Source of the DNA: Rhodospirillaceae bacterium
GTDB lineage: Bacteria; Pseudomonadota; Alphaproteobacteria; Rhodospirillales; UBA2165
Direction of reading: 5' to 3'
Length of the DNA stretch: 53,749 bases
NCBI GenBank assembly: GCA_002723345.1
Contig: PBNV01000031.1
Location: 179,953-233,701 of the forward strand
Both the position numbers and the translations under genes were made by a program. Position 1 is the stretch's first letter. Every line of letters begins with the position of its first letter. The notes beneath the pieces were generated by a model. The model worked only from the letters and a program-made list of their open reading frames with translations, did not search any database and was not told where the DNA came from. Positions 1 to 9,468 of the stretch are shown one piece after another.

Positions 1-1
1 G

Positions 2-736
2 GCCCATGCATTAGGCGCAGAATACAAAAGCTCACCTGTTGGTGCGTTGTCGGATATGTCAATTTTTTCATTTCATCCCGTCAAACACATCGCTATGGGT
101 GAGGGTGGTTTGGTTGCGACGAATGACGAAGAACTGGCTGCCAGGATTCGCCTTTTCCGCACCCATGGCATATCCAATGAGCCGTCAATGATGCAACTTC
201 AAGACCAGGCTGCAGACCGGGCCTCGGATAAGACGAGAGACATGAATGGCCCTGAAAAAGCGCCTTGGTATTATGAAATGCAGGCCCTTGGTTTCAATTA
301 TCGGATCACAGATATTCAATGTGCTCTGGGCACCAGCCAGTTGAAGAAATTGGACAAATTTTTGCAGCGACGTCGAGAAATAGCTTCGGCCTATAACGAC
401 GCCTTTTCGCAGTCTCCTCTTCTTACCATCCCTTTTCAGGAAGCCGACCGACAGAGCGCGTGGCATCTCTACATGCTCAGGCTGAACCTTGATAAAATGA
501 CAAAAACCCGGCGCCAAGTTTTCGACGACCTTCGCTCATCTGGAATAGGCGTGCATGTTCACTACATTCCCGTGCATCTGCTGCCCTATTATAGAGATCG
601 TTACGGCCATGACCGCGGCGACTTTCCCGAGGCTGAATCGTATTATGACTCCGCGCTTACGATTCCCATGTTTCCGGCCATGACAGACGATGAAGTAGAT
701 AGGGTGATAAGCACCGTAATTGAGGTGGTTGGATAA
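2..736 (+). CDS. pseC: UDP-4-amino-sugar transaminase PseC, 5' end cut by window
   Basis: PLP-dependent DegT/DnrJ/EryC1-type aminotransferase; PseC aminates the 4-keto sugar made by PseB, an early cytoplasmic step of pseudaminic acid synthesis. The reading frame is open from base 2, so the gene starts before the window; 244 residues are visible of a family usually near 385. The PLP lysine lies in HPVKHIAMGEGG (codon AAA at 83-85). The C-terminal part has the PseC-like GIGVHVHYIPVHLLPYY and ends normally. A TTG at 47 could be mistaken for a start, but it lies downstream of conserved family sequence (AHALGAEY) and leaves the active-site lysine almost at the N-terminus. PseB would be expected just upstream. 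PseC rather than another DegT enzyme is supported by the HYIPVH motif and the PseG-PseH gene downstream. Confidence 0.85.
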   Translation, partial: AHALGAEYKSSPVGALSDMSIFSFHPVKHIAMGEGGLVATNDEELAARIRLFRTHGISNEPSMMQLQDQAADRASDKTRDMNGPEKAPWYYEMQALGFNYRITDIQCALGTSQLKKLDKFLQRRREIASAYNDAFSQSPLLTIPFQEADRQSAWHLYMLRLNLDKMTKTRRQVFDDLRSSGIGVHVHYIPVHLLPYYRDRYGHDRGDFPEAESYYDSALTIPMFPAMTDDEVDRVISTVIEVVG

Positions 737-818
737 GAGGCCGGTTCTTGGGCGGTCATAGATCACATCATTTTTTGAATGATCTACTTAGAATGAGATT
801 GGAGTTCTGAGAGCCTGG

Positions 819-1598
819 ATGGATACTGTCGCAATATTACAGGCCAGGATGTCCTCAAGCCGCTTACCTGGAAAGGTTATGGCCGACGTAGTCGGTAAGC
901 CAATGTTGGCATTACAAATTGAGCGGCTTCGGAAATCGGCGATGATATCACGCCTCGTCGTTGCTACGAGCGATCAACCTGACGATGACTGTTTAGTGGC
1001 ATTGTGTTCTGAGCTCAATGTTGAATGCTGGCGAGGGTCCTTAGACGATGTCTTGGATCGGTTCTATCGAGTGGCCGTAAAGGCGTCGGCTTCGTCGATA
1101 GTTCGCCTGACCGGTGATTGTCCATTATGTGACCCTAAAGTCATCGACTCTGCGATCTATCTTCACCAGAATGGCCAATATGATTATACGTCCAACACCA
1201 TAGAACGCACGTGGCCTCAGGGCCTGGATGTAGAGGTTATAGAATTCCCGAAGCTTGAAGAGATTTGGCGCGACGCCTCGCTACCAAGCGAGAGAGAACA
1301 CGTTACTCTACGTGTTTATAACCATTTGGATCGTTACAAGGTTGGCAAGCTCCGCAATCCTAAGGGTGATTTTTCTCATCTACGATGGACTGTCGATGAA
1401 GATAAGGACTTAAGTCTTATAAGAGAAATATACAGCTCTTTATACGCCGTCAGCCCTAATTTTGGCACGGAAGAAATTTTAAATCTCATGGTAACTAGGC
1501 CAGAGTTGCGCAATCTGAATAAAGACATTGATCGCGAAGCCGGATTGAAAAAGTCAATTGCCCGAGACCGAGAGTTTCTTGCTAGAGAGAAAACCTAG
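819..1598 (+). CDS. SpsF-like cytidylyltransferase, probable CMP-pseudaminate synthetase (PseF role)
   Basis: Nucleotidyltransferase of the SpsF (COG1861) group, 259 aa, about the usual length. The N-terminal nucleotide-binding motif LQARMSSSRLPGKVM is at residues 7-21, followed by GDCPLCDP near residue 105, which fits the metal/substrate region of sugar-nucleotide cytidylyltransferases. By position between PseC and the PseG-PseH fusion it most likely activates the nonulosonic acid with CTP (PseF role); this is context, not proof. SpsF proteins are often annotated only as 'glycosyltransferase family protein', but the fold is a nucleotidyltransferase. An ATG start at 819 follows an 82-base gap after pseC. 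A second SpsF-like gene lies at 25,749. Confidence 0.8.
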   Translation: MDTVAILQARMSSSRLPGKVMADVVGKPMLALQIERLRKSAMISRLVVATSDQPDDDCLVALCSELNVECWRGSLDDVLDRFYRVAVKASASSIVRLTGDCPLCDPKVIDSAIYLHQNGQYDYTSNTIERTWPQGLDVEVIEFPKLEEIWRDASLPSEREHVTLRVYNHLDRYKVGKLRNPKGDFSHLRWTVDEDKDLSLIREIYSSLYAVSPNFGTEEILNLMVTRPELRNLNKDIDREAGLKKSIARDREFLAREKT

Positions 1599-1613
1599 AC
1601 AGCTGGAGATAAT

Positions 1614-2291
1614 ATGTCGCAAAAACCTGCGCCCAATCGAGAGGCTATGTGGGATGCCTACAATAGGTTCCATTACCTCTGTGACACCCCACGTTTTCAA
1701 AAACTAGTGTCGCGTGTGGAGCTTATCCAAATGATTTCAGATGTTCCAGGTGACGTCGTGGACGCAGGAGCATTCAAAGGAATAAGTACAATACAGTTCG
1801 CCCACATGCTCCAAATTTATCAGCCTAATAGCCGATCTAAAGTTCTGAGTTTTGACACTTTTGATTCGATCTTTCCACGTTTGAGACCGGATGAGGCGGT
1901 TGCCGCCCAAGAGCTCATGGGTGATTTTGAAGACAGCGCGTTGGAGCAGCTTAAGGACGCTGTGTCGGGGCTCGATCTAAGCGGGCGAGTGAGAATTGTA
2001 CGTGGTGATATTGTTGAGACTTTTCCGAGATATTTAGCTGAAAACCCTGGATTTCGAATTTGTTTGTTACATTGCGATTTAGATGTTTACGAAGCGACAT
2101 TACGTACCTTGGAGGCCGCCTGGCCACGTATCGTTCCCGGTGGCATAATCGTTTTTGACGAATATGCGATTGAAAATTGGGGAGAGAGCGATGCGGTAGA
2201 CGAGTTTTTTAAATCGCTCAAACGCCCTCCAAAATTAAAACAACTGCCGAGTGCAATCACGCCGACAGCCTATTGTATTAAGGGCGAATAA
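1614..2291 (+). CDS. TylF/MycF-family sugar O-methyltransferase
   Basis: SAM-dependent, probably metal-dependent methyltransferase of the macrocin-O-methyltransferase (TylF/MycF) family, which methylates sugar hydroxyls. The SAM-binding motif DAGAFKGIST is at residues 50-59. HCDLDVYEAT (153-162) and FDEY (181-184) match the acidic metal-binding region of the family. The length of 225 aa is typical. It starts 15 bases after the SpsF-like gene with GGAGAT just upstream, so the two are cotranscribed. It probably adds a methyl ether to the glycan or to a nucleotide sugar; the acceptor cannot be read from sequence. Confidence 0.8.
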   Translation: MSQKPAPNREAMWDAYNRFHYLCDTPRFQKLVSRVELIQMISDVPGDVVDAGAFKGISTIQFAHMLQIYQPNSRSKVLSFDTFDSIFPRLRPDEAVAAQELMGDFEDSALEQLKDAVSGLDLSGRVRIVRGDIVETFPRYLAENPGFRICLLHCDLDVYEATLRTLEAAWPRIVPGGIIVFDEYAIENWGESDAVDEFFKSLKRPPKLKQLPSAITPTAYCIKGE

Positions 2292-2325
2292 CAAAAGAAC
2301 CAAGAAATTCTTAGGTTTACAGCCT

Positions 2326-3837
2326 ATGCTATTTAATTCTTTTCCGTTCCTTTTTGTTTTTTTGCCGATCACCTATCTTGGTGTATTTTTATTATTGCGA
2401 GCTGACCGTCGCACCCAAGCCATCAGCTTTGTTGTAATATGTTCGCTATTTTTTTACGGATATTGGCGACCGTCCCATCTTTGGGTCATCGTCGCATCAT
2501 TAGGATTTAATTACTTATTTGGAAATTTTTTATATGTAATTAAAAACAGGTTTCAACAAAAAATTATCTTGTGCGTTGGCATCTTATTTAACTTAAGCCT
2601 ATTAGGATTTTTCAAATATTTAGGATTTTTTTCAGATCTGTTACAAGCTACTCATAGCAGTGACTTTTTTGGAATTGTCGTCAACACAACTCTGCCAATT
2701 GGCATATCATTTTATACGTTCCAGCAAATAGCCTATTTAGTGGACCGTTATTCGAGTCAGGGCGGACCGCGCTATTCGTTGCGGGACTATGCATTCTTTG
2801 TCACATTCTTTCCACAACTCATTGCGGGGCCAATCGTAAGCCACAATCAGATTATGCCACAACTGGATCACCTGGTTGGGAGAGTCCAGAGCCCTATTTA
2901 TGTCTCGCATTTTTTCATCCCCGGAATTTCCCTACTCATAATGGGTTTGATAAAGAAGATATTGGTGGCAGACACTTTTGGAAATTATTCGGATCAGGCC
3001 TTCGCCTTATCAAGCATGGATAATCTGACATTCTTAGATGCTTGGGGTGGTGCAACAGCCTATACCATGCAGATATATTTCGATTTTTCTGGATATTCTG
3101 ATATGGCGATTGGGATGGGATTAATGTTTGGAATTCAGTTGCCACTAAATTTTCTATCACCTTATAAGGCACGGTCGATAATTGATTTCTGGCGACGGTG
3201 GCATATTACACTCTCGAGCTTTCTGAAAAATTATGTCTACATTGCTCTCGGTGGTAATCGCCGAGGCTCGGCACGACGATATTTGAATTTACTAATCACA
3301 ATGGCGCTTGGCGGATTATGGCATGGTGCCAATTTAACCTTTGTGTTTTGGGGGCTGACACATGGCTTATTACTAGTAATTAATCATGGAATCAGGCGTT
3401 TGTGCCCCTGGCGAACGCCGGCCTGGATCGGGGTGCCAATAACTTTTTTTTGTATCGTTCTGACGTGGGTTGCGTTCAGGGCAGAGAATTTTTCTAGCAT
3501 GCTTAATTTTTATGCTGTTATGTTTGGTGCCAAAGGAATAGTTGTCCCGTGGAGTTATTACTCAGTATTGGCATTATTTGGTACCCTTACCGACCTGATG
3601 TCTGTGCGGGCAGGAAATGTTGTTCACTTCGGTGGTATTCAGCAAATTATAGCAACGATCCTAGCAATGATTGTGGTGTTTTTTACACCCTCTTCAATGT
3701 CTCTCTTAAATGAGCCAGAAAAGCTGAAGTTTGCGCAATCGAAATACATCCCGTTGGGCTTAGGTGTTTTGGGTACTGTTGCGATGTTGGTGATGTGGAC
3801 GCAGGCTAATGTTACATTTCTTTATTTCCAATTTTAA
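2326..3837 (+). CDS. MBOAT family O-acyltransferase (AlgI-like)
   Basis: Polytopic membrane O-acyltransferase of the MBOAT family; members such as AlgI and DltB move acyl groups across or at the membrane for O-acylation of surface polymers. I place the start at ATG 2326, because MLFNSFPFLFVFLPI is the standard AlgI-like N-terminus, giving 503 aa. The frame is open further upstream into the previous gene, but that extension is not family-like. The MBOAT catalytic histidine is in GLWHGAN (H333), with a second conserved histidine at H346 and the FWRRWHITLSSF block before it. Many hydrophobic helices are visible. The SGNH-like protein that follows two bases later is its expected partner. Confidence 0.9.
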   Translation: MLFNSFPFLFVFLPITYLGVFLLLRADRRTQAISFVVICSLFFYGYWRPSHLWVIVASLGFNYLFGNFLYVIKNRFQQKIILCVGILFNLSLLGFFKYLGFFSDLLQATHSSDFFGIVVNTTLPIGISFYTFQQIAYLVDRYSSQGGPRYSLRDYAFFVTFFPQLIAGPIVSHNQIMPQLDHLVGRVQSPIYVSHFFIPGISLLIMGLIKKILVADTFGNYSDQAFALSSMDNLTFLDAWGGATAYTMQIYFDFSGYSDMAIGMGLMFGIQLPLNFLSPYKARSIIDFWRRWHITLSSFLKNYVYIALGGNRRGSARRYLNLLITMALGGLWHGANLTFVFWGLTHGLLLVINHGIRRLCPWRTPAWIGVPITFFCIVLTWVAFRAENFSSMLNFYAVMFGAKGIVVPWSYYSVLALFGTLTDLMSVRAGNVVHFGGIQQIIATILAMIVVFFTPSSMSLLNEPEKLKFAQSKYIPLGLGVLGTVAMLVMWTQANVTFLYFQF

Positions 3838-3839
3838 CG

Positions 3840-5018
3840 ATGTTTAAAAAAAAACATAGTTTTAACCCATTTATTCTTCGATTGCTCGCGTCTGCGGTGA
3901 TCACGGTGGTGGCTGGAGGAAGCCTCTTTCTTCTTTTTATAACCGCGATTAACGAGAAGTACGTTTTTTCCGATAAAGTAATTAAAACGAACGAGCCATT
4001 GCTTTGGGGCCCTGCCTTCGGGCAGCAGCATGCAACGTATAAGTTGGCGCGATCTATTTACGTGAAACCGGAAATTATTGTTCTAGGATCGTCTCGGGTC
4101 ACTCAATTCAGGGACTATTTGGCACCTGGAACACTAAAAATTTACAATGCTTCCTTGGCAGCGTCCAGTTTTGGTGATGCTTATCGTTACGTTACCAGTT
4201 TAGTTCCTATTCACCGACCAAGATTAATCCTGTTGGGTATCGATCCTTGGTGGTTTGATCCCGCGTTTGATGAGAAGCGACCCTCTCCCCTGTCGCAGAA
4301 ATTTAATACGCGATCTCTCATTTCAAATACTATCAATGCGATGCTAGACATCAAAGTGCTTCGTACGCTGATTGTAGAAAAGAACAATCGTGATGCCGAT
4401 AGTCTCGGTGGTAGGAAACCTGTCGGATATAATGCGTTTTCGAAGTCACGTGGATTTCGTCCCGACGGGAGTTATCAGTACGGGAGTATATTATTAGCGA
4501 ACCCCTCGAAAACGAATATCATGGGCATGGGATACAACGCCAATTTTAGGTATTATGTAAATGAAACAAAAATGTTTCGCGGACGAATGAAGCATGTTGG
4601 TATGGTTTCCAGGCAACAAGTGGCCCTCTTAAAAAAAATTATAAATTTTACACGGTCAAACAACATAAAAATAATATTGTTCTTTCCACCAATGGCGTCC
4701 GCCCTTTTTCAAACCATTCAAGATTTGCCAAAACAACGGAATTATTTTGATAACCTCAGGAAGACCGTGGAGCGTGCAGCTGAGGAAACCGGAACGGAAT
4801 TTTACGATTATCACAATCTTGGTGCCTTAGGTATTTATGACCGCCACACTCTAGATGCGCTGCATGTAGATGAAATAGCTACCCTAGCACTTCTAAATGC
4901 CATGGTAAAAAAGAGCACTGTCCTTAGTCAATTCTATGGTGATGATGATAAAAAGCGATTGGCTACCTTGCTCTCTGATAATGGCAAATGGGTGGGACCA
5001 CATAGGGTCACCCGATAG
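3840..5018 (+). CDS. SGNH-hydrolase-like partner of the MBOAT acyltransferase
   Basis: Membrane-anchored, probably periplasmic SGNH-fold protein of 392 aa. One N-terminal transmembrane helix is at about residues 15-35. The block-I motif is GSSR (G83-R86), with S85 as the likely nucleophile, and a C-terminal DALH gives the catalytic D339-x-x-H342 pair. AlgJ/AlgX and DltD proteins play this role beside MBOAT enzymes, taking the acyl group and passing it to the polymer. It begins two bases after the MBOAT stop, so the pair is translationally coupled. Function as an O-acetyl (or other acyl) transferase is inferred from pairing; no close named family is recognised. Confidence 0.75.
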   Translation: MFKKKHSFNPFILRLLASAVITVVAGGSLFLLFITAINEKYVFSDKVIKTNEPLLWGPAFGQQHATYKLARSIYVKPEIIVLGSSRVTQFRDYLAPGTLKIYNASLAASSFGDAYRYVTSLVPIHRPRLILLGIDPWWFDPAFDEKRPSPLSQKFNTRSLISNTINAMLDIKVLRTLIVEKNNRDADSLGGRKPVGYNAFSKSRGFRPDGSYQYGSILLANPSKTNIMGMGYNANFRYYVNETKMFRGRMKHVGMVSRQQVALLKKIINFTRSNNIKIILFFPPMASALFQTIQDLPKQRNYFDNLRKTVERAAEETGTEFYDYHNLGALGIYDRHTLDALHVDEIATLALLNAMVKKSTVLSQFYGDDDKKRLATLLSDNGKWVGPHRVTR

Positions 5019-5054
5019 TCTGCTAAGTCAGGTGTAATCACTCCTCATTTCTCA

Positions 5055-6980
5055 ATGAATATTTATTTTGTCGAACGTATTAGGCTACACGACCTTGGTC
5101 GAGTGCCATCGCCGCCGATCCATGGTGATTGGATTGTTTATTTCCGTGAGGCACAGGATTTTGATGGTTCCGCGGGACGTAATTTCACAGAAAAAGGTGT
5201 TAATGTTTGCTGGGGGCGCGACTTACTGACATGTGAAATCATTCGAGATCTGGATCGATTCATAGATAATTACCTTAAAAACTGGTTCCTAGATGACGGT
5301 TTTGACTTTAGCAGAGTAAGTGAGTTCTCAATGGGCGAATACATCTCGGGTCGTTTAACGTTGTATCAGAAACCGGCGCTTATACTGACTCTCGGGGAAA
5401 TTTGCCGGAGGGCTTTGGATGTCATTGAGAATTTGGAGCCTGGCGCAAAAGTTTGGAGTGATATCCGTGACGGCGAGTCATATTTTGCTAATCAAATTAA
5501 CCGGACAGAGATTACGCCGAGACGTAGATTAGTTAAATATATTTCCGAAAGCCACGGATTAACATACAGCGATCTTGACGTTAAGGCTCCTTTACCCCGG
5601 TTTCATCGATCAGATCAACGCACGGGGTCCAGCAATATCTATGTGTCGATGTTGCGAGCATTTCTTGGCGGATTAAGACCTTCATTCCTTATAGGTCGCA
5701 TAAAATGCCATTTGAGCCGAGACCGCAGTCGAAAGGTATATATTTACCTTAACCACGGTATCAAATTGGTTGCCGAGTTTCTAGCACTGCACGACGACAT
5801 CCAAGTTTACGGGGACAGGCGCGATATTCCGGGTGTCATACCGCTTCGCTATGATCACTTGTTTGCATGGCCTAGTCGGGCGCTTCGATCGGCCTATCAT
5901 CACCTAAAACGTCGCTTTAAAGGTCAGAATAGTCATGTTGCAAACAAAGAGGTGTTTGCCTTTAACGGCTTTAATTACGGACCGTTCTTGTTGGAGGGTA
6001 TTGGAGTTTTTCTCAGTCGCCAGCTTCCCAGTGAATTAATAAAGATGGCGCAAGGGATTAAACTTTTAAAAAAGTTCAAAGGGGGCGTTGTAGAAATAAA
6101 TGGTGATACGCCCGCGATGTATACAACCATGGGCTTCGGGCGTGAGATAGGCGTGAAAGTCATCTATCTTGATCACGGTATGAATATTTTCGCTCAAGGA
6201 TTTCGTAGAAGCTTCATCAATCAAAAAAGCGTGACTTATATTTGCCACGGGTATGACCATCGGCATATTTACGGGTCAGACCTTCCCAATCATAGCAAAC
6301 CACCTCGGCCAGTTATTGGGAACCCAGCGACTGTTGTAATGAACGGTGTTAGAGGGAAAAGAGTGACTCCCCCGCGCAACAGAGTGCTTTTTTCAAATTA
6401 TACCCCTGGATACGCGAACAATTGTGGCAGATTTCACTATTGTGACCGTTACATGCGCGATCTCATGTTGGTGGCGGGTCGCCTTATCGCGATCGGTAAG
6501 AAAATTAGCTATCGCCCTCACCATGCTGAAGATCCTGAATATGTTGACTTCGTCATTCAAGAATCAGGTTTGGCGGGGCAGATCGTAATAGACATGACGC
6601 AAGAGTTTCATGAGTCTTTGGTTCAACATGATGTTTTTGTCGCGAACACAACCACGTGTGTCTACCAGGCTCTTTATGCAGGATGGCCCACCATATTTTA
6701 TGAGCCGATGGGGGATCATGATTATTTCGTTGGGTTGCCAAATGCAGGAGATATTTACAGGCCGATTGCCCAAAATCCTGAGGCCCTATTTGATCTCATT
6801 ATTGATGCATTTGATGGGTCAAGTGAGATAGCCTGTTTTCCAGAAAAGTTTTCTACCGAATTTGCACCAAGATTCATAGGTATCCAACCTGAGAATTCTG
6901 TACAATTAATAAGCGAATTTATGGCTAATGAGTCTTCTAGGCCGCCTTCGGTCAATGCTGGATCGGCGGTCGCAGAATAG
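5055..6980 (+). CDS. Large putative GT-B-like glycosyltransferase
   Basis: Protein of 641 aa with no recognised family name. The C-terminal half looks like the GT-B-type glycan transferases related to capsule and polyglycerol-phosphate synthases: a conserved LDHG (D373-H374) follows a beta strand, and VANTTTCVYQALYAGWP (about 530-546) resembles the nucleotide-sugar-binding loop where a Ser/Thr stretch precedes an invariant small-residue helix. No signal peptide or membrane helix is evident, so it is probably cytoplasmic. It lies between the O-acylation pair and PseG-PseH, so it could be the transferase for the pseudaminate-type sugar. It shares overall layout, not obvious sequence identity, with the genes at 14,528 and 34,708. 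The glycosyltransferase call is moderate; the substrate is unknown. Confidence 0.5.
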   Translation: MNIYFVERIRLHDLGRVPSPPIHGDWIVYFREAQDFDGSAGRNFTEKGVNVCWGRDLLTCEIIRDLDRFIDNYLKNWFLDDGFDFSRVSEFSMGEYISGRLTLYQKPALILTLGEICRRALDVIENLEPGAKVWSDIRDGESYFANQINRTEITPRRRLVKYISESHGLTYSDLDVKAPLPRFHRSDQRTGSSNIYVSMLRAFLGGLRPSFLIGRIKCHLSRDRSRKVYIYLNHGIKLVAEFLALHDDIQVYGDRRDIPGVIPLRYDHLFAWPSRALRSAYHHLKRRFKGQNSHVANKEVFAFNGFNYGPFLLEGIGVFLSRQLPSELIKMAQGIKLLKKFKGGVVEINGDTPAMYTTMGFGREIGVKVIYLDHGMNIFAQGFRRSFINQKSVTYICHGYDHRHIYGSDLPNHSKPPRPVIGNPATVVMNGVRGKRVTPPRNRVLFSNYTPGYANNCGRFHYCDRYMRDLMLVAGRLIAIGKKISYRPHHAEDPEYVDFVIQESGLAGQIVIDMTQEFHESLVQHDVFVANTTTCVYQALYAGWPTIFYEPMGDHDYFVGLPNAGDIYRPIAQNPEALFDLIIDAFDGSSEIACFPEKFSTEFAPRFIGIQPENSVQLISEFMANESSRPPSVNAGSAVAE

Positions 6981-7017
6981 TTTTAGGGTGCATTGTTGAG
7001 AAAAGAATAAAGAGCAG

Positions 7018-8514
7018 GTGTCAAAGAAAAAATTAGCCATTTTGCGGACGGATGCTTCAGTGGAATTGGGGAATGGGCACATCATTCGCTGTTTGGCTCT
7101 TGCGGATGCGCTCGCATCTGGGGACTGGTTATGTCTATTTGCCGTCGGTCCGAAGACACTAACCGTGTTTCCGGCCATACAAGACACAGATCATTCTGTC
7201 CTTTTAGTTGAGTGTGATGAAGAAGAGGAGCCAGGCTTCATCCAGAAATCTATCGAGCAACCCTGCGCCCTATTAGTTGTGGATCACTACCAGCGTGATG
7301 CTAGGTTCGAGGCAGCCTGCCGGACGTGGGCGGGAGGTATTGCAGTAATAGACGACCTCTCGGATAGACGTCATGAGTGCGATGTTTTGCTTGATCAAAA
7401 CCAACTGCGAGCAGAGGAGGTGTATCGTTCGCTGATACCGTCAGAAGCGATTGTTTTAGCTGGCCCTGATTACGCAATGCTGCGACAGCAATTCTTTTCA
7501 TTAAAATATGAGGCTTTAAAAAAATTTAACCAAGCTGATCAGGTAAAAAATATCTTCGTTAGCTTCGGATCAACAGATCTGCAAAATTTTTCATCAGTGG
7601 CCTTGCAGGTAATATCTGAAATAAGTTCTTCCATCACAATAGATGTTTCCATTGGATCACGTGCGCCAAATTTAAAAAGCCTCCAGTCATTAGGATGCGA
7701 GCTATCTAATGATGTAAAAATTCATGTTGATCATGCCGATATGGTGGGCCTTATGATGAAGGCGGACATAGCGGTCGGCGCAGCCGGACTTACGGCTTGG
7801 GAACGGTGCTGTATAGGTCTGCCAAGCATTGCTGTTATAACTGCCGAGAATCAACAACACTTGGCTATCGAACTACGTAATCACGGAGCGGCAACGGTGA
7901 TCGAGGGGCAATCCAGCGATACGAGAGGGGCGCTTTTGTCAGCAGCAAAATCGCTAATCAAGGAGCCTAAAAAACGGATCAATATGTCCGTGAGAGCAGG
8001 TTTACTTTGTGATGGGCTTGGGGCAGGACGCGTTGCCCAGGCAATCACGTCAATCGTTACCCCAAATGTTAACAATGTTTGCCTGCGACCCGCTGGTATC
8101 AAGGATGCCGACATAATGTATGAGTGGCAAAGCAGTCCTGGTATGCGACAGTATTTTAGGAACCCCGAAATACCGACTTGGCAGAAACATGTCTCTTGGC
8201 TTTCGGAAAAGCTAAATGACCCTGGATGTATATTTAGCATTATTTTATACAATCAGAAACCAGCAGGATTGGTTAGGCTAGATCTTGCAGACTCATCCGA
8301 AAAAATTCACTTTGAAGTGTCATTACTTGTCTCACACGATAAGAAGCGCCTCGGCATTGGAAAAGCCGCTTTGCTCTGTGCGCGCCAAATGGCACCAAAT
8401 AGTATTTTCCATGCTGAAATCTCTCCCGATAACAAAGCCTCGGATGCTCTATTTAAAAGCCTTGGGTATTTACCTGAAAATGATCAATACAGAACCTCAT
8501 TCCCAAAACAATAG
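7018..8514 (+). CDS. pseG: PseG-PseH fusion: UDP-sugar hydrolase + N-acetyltransferase
   Basis: Bifunctional pseudaminate enzyme of 498 aa. Residues 1 to about 340 are PseG, which removes UDP from the diacetamido-trideoxy-altrose: RTDASVELGNGH carries the general-base histidine (H21), and VSFGSTD and the GAAGLTAWERCCIGLPS loop follow the GT-B-like fold. Residues about 355-498 are a GNAT acetyltransferase, the PseH function, with the acetyl-CoA loop KRLGIGKAA. In Campylobacter these are separate proteins; order of reaction is PseH then PseG. The start is GTG at 7018, 37 bases after the previous gene. Recognition of PseG is firm, PseH by position and fold. Confidence 0.88.
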   Translation: MSKKKLAILRTDASVELGNGHIIRCLALADALASGDWLCLFAVGPKTLTVFPAIQDTDHSVLLVECDEEEEPGFIQKSIEQPCALLVVDHYQRDARFEAACRTWAGGIAVIDDLSDRRHECDVLLDQNQLRAEEVYRSLIPSEAIVLAGPDYAMLRQQFFSLKYEALKKFNQADQVKNIFVSFGSTDLQNFSSVALQVISEISSSITIDVSIGSRAPNLKSLQSLGCELSNDVKIHVDHADMVGLMMKADIAVGAAGLTAWERCCIGLPSIAVITAENQQHLAIELRNHGAATVIEGQSSDTRGALLSAAKSLIKEPKKRINMSVRAGLLCDGLGAGRVAQAITSIVTPNVNNVCLRPAGIKDADIMYEWQSSPGMRQYFRNPEIPTWQKHVSWLSEKLNDPGCIFSIILYNQKPAGLVRLDLADSSEKIHFEVSLLVSHDKKRLGIGKAALLCARQMAPNSIFHAEISPDNKASDALFKSLGYLPENDQYRTSFPKQ

Positions 8515-8529
8515 AGCCGTTCTAAACAT

Positions 8530-9468
8530 ATGAAAATTTTATTTACGGGTGGGGGTGGTGCCGGCAATGCGGGCATCTTCCATTTATGGAACGACAAATA
8601 TGAACTCCACTTCGCGGATGCTGACCCCGAGGCCATATCCCCCCTTTTCCCTCAAAGGTGTCGTCATAAAATCCCTTTTGCTGAAGATATATCATTCTTG
8701 CCCGAAATCGCTTCCCTCTGTAGTGATTTAAATATTGATATTCTAGTACCCGGTGTTGATGAGGAGTTGTCCCAAATGGGGCTATTGGAAAATCGCGTTG
8801 CCGGTCTCAAGATACTGGTACCCGAACCAGATTTTGTCGATGTTATGTTGGATAAACTAAAAACCGCCCAGAAATTGGAGGAAAAAGGCGTTGGGGCCCC
8901 CAAGACCCTATCCGCGGCCGAATCCGGTAAAATTTCTTTCCCCTGCTTTGTAAAACCCCGTCGGGGCCGCGGGTCGCGTGGTGCCATGGTTCTGAATAGC
9001 GAGCAGGACCTTATTGCTTACATTCGTCTTTCAGACATAAGCGCCCGGGATATCGTAGTTCAAGATTTGCTGGTAGGCCAAGAATATACCGTCATGATGG
9101 CTGCTGATGCGAGTGCTAATTTGCATGCAGTGGTCCCTGTGCAGGTGGATGTAAAACGGGGTGTAACTATCAGGGCAAAAACCAATTTTGAGCCCTCAGT
9201 AATTGACATGTGCCGCAAGATCCATCGGGCCATCCCAGCGCGCGGATGTTACAATATCCAATTGATGTTTACGCCGGCCGGTGAGGTAATGCCCTTTGAG
9301 ATTAACCCAAGAATATCGACGACATTTTGCCTTGGCGTTGCATCAGGGATAAATCCTGTCGCTATTTTTCTTCATGATCTTGAACCGCCCTCAGACATTC
9401 TCCCTTTTGCCAATGGAGTTACATTAAAACGGACGTGGCAAAACCATTTTTCAACGGAAAACGGATGA
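8530..9468 (+). CDS. ATP-grasp ligase, CarB-like
   Basis: ATP-grasp enzyme of 312 aa resembling carbamoyl-phosphate-synthase large-subunit and PylC-type ligases, which join a carboxylate to an amine or other nucleophile at the expense of ATP. The N-terminus MKILFTGGGGAGNAG is a Rossmann-like preATP domain; the ATP-binding lysine and glycine-rich loop are KPRRGRGSRG (142-151); the metal-binding FEINPR (E257, N259, R261) is intact. It may attach an amino acid or small acid to an amino sugar, but the substrate is not visible. It starts 15 bases after pseG-pseH, and its stop overlaps the next start as ATGA, so six genes from here run as one coupled string. Confidence 0.75.
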   Translation: MKILFTGGGGAGNAGIFHLWNDKYELHFADADPEAISPLFPQRCRHKIPFAEDISFLPEIASLCSDLNIDILVPGVDEELSQMGLLENRVAGLKILVPEPDFVDVMLDKLKTAQKLEEKGVGAPKTLSAAESGKISFPCFVKPRRGRGSRGAMVLNSEQDLIAYIRLSDISARDIVVQDLLVGQEYTVMMAADASANLHAVVPVQVDVKRGVTIRAKTNFEPSVIDMCRKIHRAIPARGCYNIQLMFTPAGEVMPFEINPRISTTFCLGVASGINPVAIFLHDLEPPSDILPFANGVTLKRTWQNHFSTENG

